Source of the DNA: SG8-41 sp036555615
Lineage (GTDB): Bacteria; Pseudomonadota; Gammaproteobacteria; Burkholderiales; SG8-41
DNA: 10,359 nucleotides
Assembly: GCA_036555615.1 (NCBI GenBank)
Contig: DATBKZ010000115.1
Span: 1-10,359 of the forward strand
Reading direction: 5' to 3'
Shown piece by piece: positions 1-5,854 of this stretch (positions are counted from its first letter, which is position 1; every line of letters starts with the position of its first letter). The notes under the pieces were generated by a model that did not search any database, was not told where the DNA came from, and saw only the letters and a list, made by a program, of their open reading frames with translations. The position numbers were made by a program, and so were the translations under genes.

Positions 1-261
1 GGTGGCGGTTGGGATCTGGTTCCGGATTTCCGGTACTGGTACTGGCTCTATTAGGGAGTTGTCCTGATCAATTGACCAGGTGGGCGGGAAATCCGGAGAA
101 GATCGCGACCGCTCTGACGGGACCCGCCCCGCGGCCTGCGCGCTACGCACAGGATGAACAGTCGGAGGCGAACGGTCGCGTTCTTGAGATAGGTTCGAGT
201 GATGAGTGATAGGGGCCAGTCAATCGGTGACGGGCTTCACCTGTCACGCGTCATGCCGTTG
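1..261. other. Left-edge region without a convincing gene
   Basis: This stretch lies downstream of the minus-strand HD gene and runs to the window edge. A 66-codon plus-strand reading frame at 9-209 has no recognisable domain or ribosome binding site, and I do not call it. The sequence holds short simple repeats: GGTACT occurs twice in a row around 32-43, and a degenerate heptamer repeat lies at 198-217. I see no tRNA fold and no U-tract terminator for the HD gene. Confidence 0.5.
198..217. repeat. Degenerate heptamer tandem repeat, copy 1
   Basis: Two heptamers, AGTGATG and AGTGATA, are followed by GGGGCC. The same design (AGGGATG, AGGGATG, AGGGGTG, then AGCC) occurs at 9456-9480 in another gap. 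The shared consensus is roughly AGKGRTG. Each array is very short, so chance or a genome-wide simple repeat are both possible. Confidence 0.4.
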
Positions 262-1233
262 CTAAATCAGCAGCGGCTGTGGCGGCTTGTCGCCGTTTCC
301 GCCCTCGGTGGTCCGCGGCGGCCGCCGCCGCAGCTTGGAGATATCTCCTTCGACGGCGATCGCGCGTGCATGGCTGATGTTCTTCTCGAGCTCGTCGAAA
401 TAGAGGTTCTGGCCGCCGAAATGGCGCTCGACATAGGTGTAGCAGCCGCCGAGATCCTCTCGCAGGCGCTTGGTCGCCCCCTGGTAGAAGCGCGGCGTCT
501 TGAAGATGAGGTCGGCCGCTGACGCGAACACGATCTCCTCGCTGCCGTCCTTGTGGCGCCGGCGGGCGATGCCGCCGCGCACGAACTCCGGATAGAGCCG
601 GTCGTAGCACTTCTCGAGATAGCAGCGGTCTGCCATCTGCGCCAGGATGTCGGCGCTTCCCAGCAGATTGCCGAGCAGGCGGAACTCGGGCGCGCCGGCG
701 CGGATCCGGTCCACCGGGATTTCGTAACCCGTGAAATGCACGATGCGCGTGGCGGCCAGCACGAGGTCTGCCATGCCGATCTTCGGGAGATACTCCTCCA
801 GAAACTGGGCGCCGCGCGAGACGTGCACGGTGGTGTACTCGGCGCCGTTCTCGTGCTTGGTGTCCTTGCGGCGGCGGATATAGCCGCAGTCGTGATAGAG
901 CGCGGCGACGATACCGAGGCGAAACAGGCGCTCGTTGATCGTCCCGGCGCCGGTCGTGCGCACGCACCCGTCCAGCAGCCGCGCCATGCCAAGCGTCACG
1001 TCGAGCACGTGCTGGAGGTCGTGGTAGTCCGTGTCACACTCGTGGAAGGCGGGATTCTCGCCCCGGTAGAGGCGCGCGAGGTCGGTGAAGGCCTGCGGGA
1101 GATTGTGCGCGGTATCCTGCTGGTAGAGATCCTGGTAGATGCGACAGACCGCCTCGGAGACATGCTGCGGGTCGGTCGTGTTGATCTGGTTGGTGACGTC
1201 GTACTCGTTGCGTCTTTGTGCTTCCGCTGCCAT
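262..1233 (-). CDS. HD-superfamily phosphohydrolase, class I phosphodiesterase-like
   Basis: This 323-residue soluble protein carries an HD-superfamily metal site. Y70-H71-D72-x-x-H75-V-L-D-V resembles the YHNxxHAxDV block of class I cyclic-nucleotide phosphodiesterases. H114-D115 is the name-giving HD pair, and D195 in GSADILAQMAD fits the fourth metal ligand. H137 and H166 could assist. The full phosphodiesterase signature HDxxHxGxxN is not kept: after H114-D115 comes CGYIRR, so the substrate could be a cyclic nucleotide, another nucleotide or a phosphoester. Residues 300-323 form a basic, proline-rich tail with no visible domain. There is no signal peptide or membrane helix. The ATG at 1233 is supported by GAGGG a few bases upstream. 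The gene diverges from the AsmA-like gene and has a candidate promoter at 1281-1309. The HD fold is secure; the substrate is not known. Confidence 0.85.
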   Translation of the reverse strand: MAAEAQRRNEYDVTNQINTTDPQHVSEAVCRIYQDLYQQDTAHNLPQAFTDLARLYRGENPAFHECDTDYHDLQHVLDVTLGMARLLDGCVRTTGAGTINERLFRLGIVAALYHDCGYIRRRKDTKHENGAEYTTVHVSRGAQFLEEYLPKIGMADLVLAATRIVHFTGYEIPVDRIRAGAPEFRLLGNLLGSADILAQMADRCYLEKCYDRLYPEFVRGGIARRRHKDGSEEIVFASAADLIFKTPRFYQGATKRLREDLGGCYTYVERHFGGQNLYFDELEKNISHARAIAVEGDISKLRRRPPRTTEGGNGDKPPQPLLI

Positions 1234-1280
1234 CCCGCCCTCGAAGAAACGCGAACAACTTATGATGGATTCTGCCGTGT

Positions 1281-1309
1281 ATTAGACTATAATGAAATTG
1301 ATCGCGCAA
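1281..1309 (-). promoter_or_regulatory. Candidate sigma-70 promoter of the HD gene
   Basis: Read on the minus strand, TTGCGC (plus 1304-1309) and TCTAAT (plus 1281-1286) are separated by 17 bases. The -10 matches 5 of 6 consensus positions and the -35 only the TTG. Transcription would start around 1274, giving a leader of about 40 bases before the ATG at 1233. It lies in the most AT-rich part of the gap. Confidence 0.45.
1288..1293 (+). promoter_or_regulatory. Perfect -10 box for the AsmA-like gene
   Basis: TATAAT, an exact sigma-70 -10 hexamer, lies on the plus strand. There is no good -35 at 17-18 bases, so it would need an activator or another feature. A start near 1300 would give a leader of roughly 147 bases containing the direct repeats and the hairpin at 1362-1386. 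It sits one base from the minus-strand -10 box, so the two polymerases should compete. Confidence 0.4.
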
Positions 1310-1329
1310 TGCGGCATAACATGCGGAAA

Positions 1330-1353
1330 CAAAATGTTTTTCCGGCAAAATGT
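1330..1353. repeat. Direct repeat CAAAATGT, two copies
   Basis: CAAAATGT occurs at 1330-1337 and at 1346-1353, a 16-base period, in the gap upstream of the AsmA-like gene. It could be a regulator half-site pair. No known regulator motif is recognised. Confidence 0.35.
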
Positions 1354-1361
1354 GCACTTTG

Positions 1362-1404
1362 TCACGCGCGCCTGGAGCGCGCGTGATTGAACGTGGAGCG
1401 CGCG
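1362..1404. repeat. Ten-pair hairpin plus 11-base direct repeat in the leader
   Basis: TCACGCGCGC (1362-1371) pairs perfectly with GCGCGCGTGA (1377-1386) around the loop CTGGA. The right arm is part of TGGAGCGCGCG (1373-1383), which recurs exactly at 1394-1404, 21 bases or two helical turns later. There is no U-tract after the hairpin, so it is not a standard terminator. Possible roles are an operator, an mRNA leader structure, or low-complexity GC sequence. Confidence 0.5.
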
Positions 1405-1446
1405 CTGCGTTGACCTAGCGCGGAACTGAACATCGCAAGACTGATC

Positions 1447-4400
1447 ATGGCCATTCACCCGAAAACGATCTACTCGAAGACTCCCAAGGGAGTGCTCGAA
1501 GTCAAGAACAAGACCTCCAAGCTGCCGCGCGATGCGGGGATGGTGTTTCTTGCCGTGGACGGCAAGTCCACTGCGGCCGATCTCCTCAAGAAGTCGGGCA
1601 TGGACGAGAAGAAGCTGCACCAGACGCTCGAGAAGCTGGCGGCAGACGGCTTCATCCGGGTGTTTACGGCGCCCGAGCCGCCCAAGGGCACCTCTGCTGC
1701 CACGGTGGCGGCGGGATCGATCCCGGGGCCGGGTGCGGAAGACGACCTCGACTTCACCTCCCCCACCGCCATGTCCAAGCTCAATGCCGAGGCGACTTCG
1801 CGCGCCAAGGCCGAGGCCGATGCGAAGGCCCGCGCCCTTGCGGCGGCGCGGGCGGCGGCGGAAGCCAAGGTCCGCCAGGAAACGGAATCGCGGGCCCGCG
1901 CCCAGGCCGAGGCCAAAGCGAAAGAGGAGTCGGAAGCAAAGGAAAGAGCCGAGGCCGCTGCGAAGGCGGCGGTTGAGGCGCGGGCCAAGGCCGAGGCTGA
2001 AGTCCGGGCGGCCGCGAACGCCAACGCCAAGGCGGCGGCCGAGGCACGGATCAAGGCGGCGATGGAAGCCAAGGCGCGCGCCGAAGCCGAAGCCAAGGCG
2101 CGCGCTGAAGCCGAGGCACGGGCCAAGGCCGAGGCCGAGCGCAAGGCGGCGGCTGAAGCCAAAGCGAAGGCAGAGGCGGAGGCGCGGGCCCGCGCCGAGG
2201 TCGACGCGCGCGCGCATGCCGAGGCGGAGACCAAGGCCAAGGCCGCGGTCGAGGCGCAGATGAAGGCGCTGCAGGAGGCGCTCGCCCAGGCCGAGAAGCG
2301 TGCGAAGCAGGAATCTGAGGAGCGCGCCCGCGTCGAGTCCGAGATCAAAGCGCGTGAGGACGCCGAGCGCAGGGCGCGCGAGGAGGCCGAGGCGCGCGCC
2401 AAGGCGGCCGAGGAAGCCGTGACCCAGGCGCGCGCGATGGCGGAGGAGGCGGCGCGAGCCAAGGCACAAGCCGAGGCGAAGCTCGCGCTCGAGGCCGTGG
2501 GCGAAGGCGGTGCAGCCGCCCGCGCCCATATGGAATCGGCGCTGAAAGCGCTCGAGGATGCGAAGGCAAGAGCGCGCGCGGAGGCTGAAGCGCGCACCGA
2601 AGCCGAGCGCCGCGCGAAAGCGGAGGCCGATGCGCGCGTGCGCGAGGAAAAGGAGCGCAAGCGGCGCGAAGAAAAGGAACGCCGGGAGCGCGAGGAGGCG
2701 GATGCGCGCACCAAGGCGCAACTGCGCGAGCTGCAGGAGCAGGCGCGCCGCGCCAAGGAAGAGGCCGAGAAGAAAGCGGAAATCGAGCGCAAGGCACGCG
2801 AGGAGGCCGAAGCCAAGGTCGAGGCCGAGCGCAGGGCGCGCGAGGAAGCCGAGCGCAAGGCCGCCGCCGAAGCCAGGGCACGCGAGGAATTGCTTGCCAA
2901 GGCGCGGATCGAGGCCGAGGCCAAGGCCCGCGCCGAGGTTGAATCCATGATCCAGGCCGAGCGCAAGGCGCGCGAGGACGCAGAATTGAAGGCGCAGCAG
3001 GAGATCGCCGCCAAGGCCGCGGCGGAGCAGCGCGCGCGCGAGGAAGCCGAGCGCATGGCCGAGGTGGCGCGCAAGGCCCGCGAGGAAGCCCAGCGCAAAT
3101 CACGCGAGCTGGACAGCAGCGGCGACTACTCCCCGGAGGCGCAGCGGGTCCGCGCCGAGGTCGAGCGCATCGCGCGCAAGGCCGAGGAAGCCGTAGCGCA
3201 GGCGCGCGCGCAAGCGGAGGAGGAGCGCAAGGCGCGGGCCGCGGCCGAGGATCGCGCCAAGATGGAGGCAGTGGCGCGCGTCATGCAGGAGCAGCAGATG
3301 CGCTCGGGGGCCGAGGACGAGATCAAGTCCCGCGTCCAGGACGAGATCAAGGCGCGCGAGCGCGCGGAGGTGGAGGCCGACGCCCGCTACCGGCAGGAGG
3401 CCGCGGCGCGTGCCAAGGCGGCTGCCGAGGAACGGAAGAGGCGCGAGGCCGAGGGCAAGGGCGGCAAGCCGGTTGCCGCGGTCAAGCCGACCAACTGGAA
3501 ACGGACAATCGGCATCAGCGCCGCCGTGCTGCTTGCCGTCGCCATCGGGCTGCTGCACGTCGTGCCGCTCAACAACTTCATCGGGGGCGCGCAGCGGGTC
3601 ATGGCGCAACGTCTGGGCGTGCCGGTGACGATCGCCAACCTGCGCTACGCCCTGCTGCCCTTCCCGGAGCTGACGCTGGAGCGCGTCGGCATCGGCAAGC
3701 TGCAGGAGATCAAGATCGAGAACATTGTCGTCAGCGCATGGCCGACGATCCTGTTGGGCGACTCCTACGAGTTCACCAACGTCGAAGTCAACGCGCTCAC
3801 CACGGACCAGGAATCGCTCGCGCTGGTTCCGGGCTGGGTGCGGCCGCAGGGCAGCGCCCAGCGGCTCAGCGTGCGGAACGTCAAGCTGAACCGGGTGCGG
3901 CTGGCGGTGAAGAATCTCGACTTGCCGATTTTTGATGCCGACGTCACGCTGGGCGTCGACGGCGCGGTGCAGCGCGCGGTCCTCTCCGACGGCAAGGCCA
4001 GAGCCGAGATCACGCTTCGGGACAACGCCGTGCGGGTCGCGCTCGACGGGCGCAACTGGCGCGCGCCGATCGGGCCTCCGGTCGAATTCGACGACGTCGT
4101 CATGGAAGCGATCGTGGAGCCGCAGCAAGCCAGGATCACGGCCTTCACGGGCAAGGTCGGCCGCGCCACGATCAAAGGCAGCGCGCGCGCGAGCTGGGAA
4201 AGCGGCATACGGCTCGAAGGCGACTTCTCGGTGGCCAACGGCGAGCTCGCCCAGCTGATGGCGAATTTCACCAATGATTTCACGGCAAGCGGAACGCTTA
4301 CCGCCAACGTGACCTACGCGACGCAGGGCAAGACGCTGCAGAACCTGTTCGACGATCCCAGGGTCGAGGCAAGCTTCAACATCGAGAAGGGCTCGATCAA

Positions 4401-4689
4401 CAATGTCGACATCATACGGGCCATGCGCTCCCCTTCGCGCGACGGGGTGCGCGGGGGGAAGACGGGATTCAATTCGCTCGCCGGCGCGATGCAGCTCGTG
4501 AACAATCGCTACGCCTTCCGCCAGCTTCAGCTTTCATCCGGCCCCATGAACGCCTCCGGAGCCGTCGACCTCGCACCCAACGGCGATTTGTCGGGGCGGA
4601 TCAACGCCCAGCTCGGGTCGAAATCCGTGATCGTCGCCCGCGGCAACCTGCTCGTTACCGGCAATCTCAAGACACCGGTGCTCAAGTAA
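1447..4689 (+). CDS. AsmA-like membrane protein with winged-helix-like N-terminus and giant Ala-rich helix
   Basis: Four parts are visible in 1080 residues. Residues 1-75 form a compact domain (KTPKGVLEVK, then an LAVDGKSTAADLL block, then LEKLAADGFIRVF) resembling small winged-helix domains of other betaproteobacterial proteins. Residues 76-110 are a Pro/Gly-rich linker. Residues 111-672 are almost pure Ala/Glu/Lys/Arg, TolA-like, with breaks near 349-358 (GEGG) and 556-564 (SSGDYSPE). One membrane helix follows at about 687-706, preceded by NWKR. Residues 707-1080 read like an AsmA family protein: the run after the membrane helix (QRLGVPVTIANLRYALLPFP) is the usual AsmA beginning, and the C-terminus (GAMQLVNNRYAFRQLQLSSG) fits AsmA-like C-terminal regions. 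AsmA relatives are inner-membrane-anchored periplasmic proteins implicated in lipid transport or outer-membrane homeostasis. The positive-inside rule puts the helical arm in the cytoplasm. The ribosome binding site is weak. The domain assignment is good; the function is unknown. Confidence 0.85.
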   Translation: MAIHPKTIYSKTPKGVLEVKNKTSKLPRDAGMVFLAVDGKSTAADLLKKSGMDEKKLHQTLEKLAADGFIRVFTAPEPPKGTSAATVAAGSIPGPGAEDDLDFTSPTAMSKLNAEATSRAKAEADAKARALAAARAAAEAKVRQETESRARAQAEAKAKEESEAKERAEAAAKAAVEARAKAEAEVRAAANANAKAAAEARIKAAMEAKARAEAEAKARAEAEARAKAEAERKAAAEAKAKAEAEARARAEVDARAHAEAETKAKAAVEAQMKALQEALAQAEKRAKQESEERARVESEIKAREDAERRAREEAEARAKAAEEAVTQARAMAEEAARAKAQAEAKLALEAVGEGGAAARAHMESALKALEDAKARARAEAEARTEAERRAKAEADARVREEKERKRREEKERREREEADARTKAQLRELQEQARRAKEEAEKKAEIERKAREEAEAKVEAERRAREEAERKAAAEARAREELLAKARIEAEAKARAEVESMIQAERKAREDAELKAQQEIAAKAAAEQRAREEAERMAEVARKAREEAQRKSRELDSSGDYSPEAQRVRAEVERIARKAEEAVAQARAQAEEERKARAAAEDRAKMEAVARVMQEQQMRSGAEDEIKSRVQDEIKARERAEVEADARYRQEAAARAKAAAEERKRREAEGKGGKPVAAVKPTNWKRTIGISAAVLLAVAIGLLHVVPLNNFIGGAQRVMAQRLGVPVTIANLRYALLPFPELTLERVGIGKLQEIKIENIVVSAWPTILLGDSYEFTNVEVNALTTDQESLALVPGWVRPQGSAQRLSVRNVKLNRVRLAVKNLDLPIFDADVTLGVDGAVQRAVLSDGKARAEITLRDNAVRVALDGRNWRAPIGPPVEFDDVVMEAIVEPQQARITAFTGKVGRATIKGSARASWESGIRLEGDFSVANGELAQLMANFTNDFTASGTLTANVTYATQGKTLQNLFDDPRVEASFNIEKGSINNVDIIRAMRSPSRDGVRGGKTGFNSLAGAMQLVNNRYAFRQLQLSSGPMNASGAVDLAPNGDLSGRINAQLGSKSVIVARGNLLVTGNLKTPVLK

Positions 4690-4754
4690 CAGCCAGAAAC
4701 GGCCCGTTGCTCGCTGCCGGTCACGCCTGACGGGCGGGCAGCCAGCAGCACAAG

Positions 4755-4781
4755 AAAAAAGCCCGCTTGCGCGGGCTTTTT
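4755..4781. terminator. Bidirectional intrinsic terminator
   Basis: GCCCGC (4761-4766), loop TTGC and GCGGGC (4771-4776) are flanked by A6 on the left and T5 on the right, so a U-tract follows the hairpin on either strand. It lies between two convergent genes, 65 bases after the AsmA-like stop and 17 bases beyond the htpX stop on the minus strand, and serves both. Confidence 0.9.
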
Positions 4782-4798
4782 CCTGATGCGGGTCACAG

Positions 4799-5671
4799 CT
4801 AACCGGCCTTAAGCGCGGCGATGCGCTCGTCGAGCGGTGGGTGCGACATGAACAGCCGGGCGAAACCACCGCCACCCGAGATCCCGAATGCCGAGATTTG
4901 CGCCGGCAGCTGCGATTGCTCGTGGTTCAGCTTCAGGCGCTCGAGGGCGGCGATCATCTTGCCCCGTCCCGCAAGCGTCGCGCCGCCCGCGTCGGCGCGG
5001 AACTCGCGCAGTCGCGAGAACCACATCACGACGATGCTCGCGAGCACGCCGAGCACGATCTGGGCGACGATGACGGTGATGAAGAACGCCGGTCCCTGCC
5101 CGCGCTCGACCTTGAACACCACCCGATCGACGATGGTGCCGACCACGCGCGAGAGGAAGATCACGAAAGTATTCACCACTCCCTGGATGAGCGTGAGCGT
5201 CACCATGTCTCCGTTGGCGACGTGGGTCACCTCGTGACCAAGCACCGCTTCCGCCTCATCCTGAGACATGTTCTGGAGCAGCCCGGTGCTGACCGCAACC
5301 AGCGCGTTGTCGCGGTTCCACCCGGTGGCGAATGCGTTGATCTCGGGCGAATCGTAGACCGCGACCTCCGGCATGCCGATGCCGGCCGCGGCGGCCTGGC
5401 GCTTGACGGTGTCCACCAGCCAGCGCTCGGCCATGCTGGACGGCACCTCGATCACGTGGGCGCCGGTTGCCGACTTCGCCATCCATTTCGAGATGAGCAG
5501 GGAGATGAAGGAGCCGCCGAAACCGAAGACTCCCGCAAACACCAGCAGGCCGAATAGATTGAGCCCGGTTTCCTGCGCCAGCAGGCGGTCGATTCCGAGC
5601 ACCTGCATCGTGATGCTCAGCACGAGCAGCACGGCAAAGTTGGTCGCTACCAGCAGGAAGACACGTTTCAT
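4799..5671 (-). CDS. htpX: HtpX, membrane zinc metalloprotease
   Basis: This 290-residue protein has the full HtpX layout and near-typical length. Two N-terminal membrane helices lie at about 4-24 and 37-61. The M48 zinc motif is H146-E147-V-T-H150, with the third ligand probably E223 in REFRADA. Two further hydrophobic segments lie at about 159-181 and 196-219. The C-terminus HPPLDERI is typical. HtpX is an inner-membrane protease with a cytoplasmic active site that degrades misfolded membrane proteins together with FtsH. The ATG at 5671 is supported by GGAGGG ten bases upstream and by a sigma-32-like promoter at 5706-5734, matching the known heat-shock control of E. coli htpX. The upstream acyltransferase runs in the same direction, but the 183-base gap with its own promoter suggests separate control. 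Confidence 0.97.
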   Translation of the reverse strand: MKRVFLLVATNFAVLLVLSITMQVLGIDRLLAQETGLNLFGLLVFAGVFGFGGSFISLLISKWMAKSATGAHVIEVPSSMAERWLVDTVKRQAAAAGIGMPEVAVYDSPEINAFATGWNRDNALVAVSTGLLQNMSQDEAEAVLGHEVTHVANGDMVTLTLIQGVVNTFVIFLSRVVGTIVDRVVFKVERGQGPAFFITVIVAQIVLGVLASIVVMWFSRLREFRADAGGATLAGRGKMIAALERLKLNHEQSQLPAQISAFGISGGGGFARLFMSHPPLDERIAALKAG

Positions 5672-5681
5672 GGGCGTGGAA

Positions 5682-5687
5682 CCCTCC
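5682..5687 (-). promoter_or_regulatory. Ribosome binding site of htpX
   Basis: GGAGGG on the minus strand lies ten bases before the ATG at 5671. It supports that start and falls just inside the transcript predicted from the sigma-32-like promoter. Confidence 0.7.
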
Positions 5688-5705
5688 GGTTGTCGGTGTG
5701 CCCGT

Positions 5706-5734
5706 TAGATGGGGGCGGAGTGCTTGAGTTCAAC
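5706..5734 (-). promoter_or_regulatory. Sigma-32 (RpoH) heat-shock promoter of htpX
   Basis: On the minus strand, GTTGAAC (plus 5728-5734) is followed after 13 bases by CCCCATCTA (plus 5706-5714). The E. coli sigma-32 consensus is CTTGAA, 13-17 bases, CCCCATNT. The -10 matches fully and the -35 keeps the TTGAA core. Transcription would begin near 5699, about 28 bases before the htpX ATG, leaving room for the GGAGGG ribosome binding site. Confidence 0.75.
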
Positions 5735-5754
5735 GGCGGGCGCAGCCCCCGCCG
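5734..5754. repeat. GC-rich inverted repeat upstream of the htpX promoter
   Basis: CGGCGGG (5734-5740) pairs with CCCGCCG (5748-5754) around a 7-base loop. It touches the upstream edge of the -35 element. It lacks a U-tract and may simply be GC-rich sequence or a weak end point for the acyltransferase transcript. Confidence 0.35.
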
Positions 5755-5761
5755 CGCGCGC

Positions 5762-5767
5762 ATTCTA
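5762..5767 (-). promoter_or_regulatory. Possible vegetative -10 box upstream of htpX
   Basis: TAGAAT on the minus strand (plus ATTCTA) matches 5 of 6 -10 positions. No convincing -35 is found at the right distance. It might give basal htpX expression in addition to the heat-shock promoter. Confidence 0.25.
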
Positions 5768-5792
5768 GCGGATTTTCCTGGCGCCAGAACCT

Positions 5793-5824
5793 GCGGGCGC
5801 GATGCCCGACCCCGGCATGCCCGC
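5793..5824. repeat. Stable hairpin downstream of the acyltransferase gene
   Basis: GCGGGC (5793-5798) pairs with GCCCGC (5819-5824) and ATGCC (5802-5806) with GGCAT (5814-5818), leaving a 3-base bulge and a 7-base loop. It begins about 30 bases beyond the minus-strand stop at 5855 and could mark the 3' end of that mRNA, though no U-tract follows. Confidence 0.45.
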
Positions 5825-5854
5825 GGTGTCGTCCGGGTCTTTTGAGCATGGCGT

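Noticed and set aside
9..209. A 66-codon plus-strand gene at the left edge.
   Set aside because: No ribosome binding site, domain or family resemblance; its end overlaps the heptamer repeat.
1309..1386. A 25-codon frame in the leader of the AsmA-like gene ending CALCHARLERA, with a CxxCH heme-type motif and a stop inside the hairpin.
   Set aside because: There is no ribosome binding site, no signal peptide for heme attachment, and another frame (1292-1390) is also open there. A leader peptide is possible but unsupported.
1846..2260. A tandem DNA repeat or mobile element.
   Set aside because: The repetition follows the reading frame as Ala/Glu/Lys/Arg codons and has no terminal inverted repeats; it is protein-coding low complexity.
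1470..3098. A 542-codon minus-strand open frame, and a 479-codon one at 1282-2721, opposite the helical arm.
   Set aside because: Their products are Ser/Ala/Arg- or Leu/Arg/Gly-rich low complexity with no domain. They are explained by the biased codons of the real plus-strand gene.
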